This document shows, piece by piece, positions 63,917 to 64,000 of a DNA stretch of 64,000 nucleotides (position 1 is the stretch's first letter; each line of letters begins with the position of its first letter). Under the pieces are notes generated by a model that saw only the letters and a program-made list of their open reading frames with translations, made no database searches and had not been told where the DNA came from. This stretch comes from Morganella psychrotolerans (GTDB taxonomy: Bacteria > Pseudomonadota > Gammaproteobacteria > Enterobacterales > Enterobacteriaceae). The stretch lies in the NCBI RefSeq assembly GCF_001676055.1, contig NZ_LZEX01000042.1, positions 186,001 through 250,000 on the forward strand. Reading direction: 5' to 3'. The translations under genes were made by a program, and so were the position numbers.

Positions 63917-63995
63917 ATATACCCTTATTCATTCAAACCACAGGTTCGCCGGTTGCGGGAAGCCTGTCTGCATCCTGAATGACGTTGGGTATATA
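63917..63995. repeat. Short ERIC-like element upstream of ftsY
   Basis: ATATACCCTTATTCATTCAA ... GCATCCTGAATGACGTTGGG TATATA, centrally deleted. It lies in the region where a divergent gene (rsmD in relatives, outside the window) would be expected. 63704-63916 shows no gene. Confidence 0.82.
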
Positions 63996-64000
63996 CTCGT

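Overview
The window is a chromosomal segment of an enterobacterium. Core gene order matches the E. coli pattern in several blocks: lptC-lptA-lptB-rpoN-hpf-ptsN-rapZ-npr, mreBCD-maf-rng-yhdP-tldD, aroQ-accB-accC-prmA-dusB-fis, kdpFABCDE, livKHMGF and ftsY-ftsE-ftsX-rpoH. Base composition is near balanced. ERIC-type intergenic repeats, a barnase/barstar pair between darP and tldD, and a nitrilase gene between yhdP and tldD suggest the Morganellaceae/Yersiniaceae side of Enterobacterales. Morganella is my best guess, from gene content only, and is not proven.

Layout. 1-5475 (+): LPS transport, sigma-54, ribosome hibernation, the nitrogen phosphotransferase branch and rnk. 5476-8650: a candidate small ORF, pmbA, darP and a barnase/barstar pair. 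8650-19784 (-): tldD, nitrilase, yhdP, rng, maf and mreDCB. 19785-21121: a long stretch without a recognisable gene, carrying an ERIC element. 21122-26006 (+): aroQ, acetyl-CoA carboxylase accBC, prmA and dusB-fis. 26007-26862: noncoding, with two diverged direct copies of a highly structured repeat. 26863-36028: accessory genes, namely a methyltransferase, an unknown protein, a MarR regulator divergent from a DHA2 exporter with two matching operators, a Fur-box-preceded TonB receptor, an amidohydrolase and a sigma-28-type chemoreceptor gene. 36103-45487 (-): dcuB and the whole Kdp potassium system. 45649-48290: an AT-rich Sel1 / family-32-like glycosyltransferase / Sel1 group. 48297-53130 (-): branched-chain amino acid ABC transporter. 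53650-58601: an unknown exported protein, glycerate kinase, GntP permease, CdaR-type regulator and a small helix-hairpin-helix protein. 58908-63703 (-): rpoH, ftsX, ftsE and ftsY.

The most notable points are: (i) the tandem structured repeat at 26325-26640, whose copies differ by a compensatory base-pair change; (ii) five single-base frameshifts. These are one missing base each in rng and ftsY, and one extra base in each of three T8/T9/A9 homopolymers in the Sel1/glycosyltransferase group. ftsY is normally essential, so sequencing error must be excluded before calling phase variation or gene decay; (iii) an ERIC element that supplies the last codons and stop of glycerate kinase; (iv) an intact barnase/barstar pair in which all key residues are recognisable. 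No rRNA, tRNA, CRISPR array, IS element or prophage was found.
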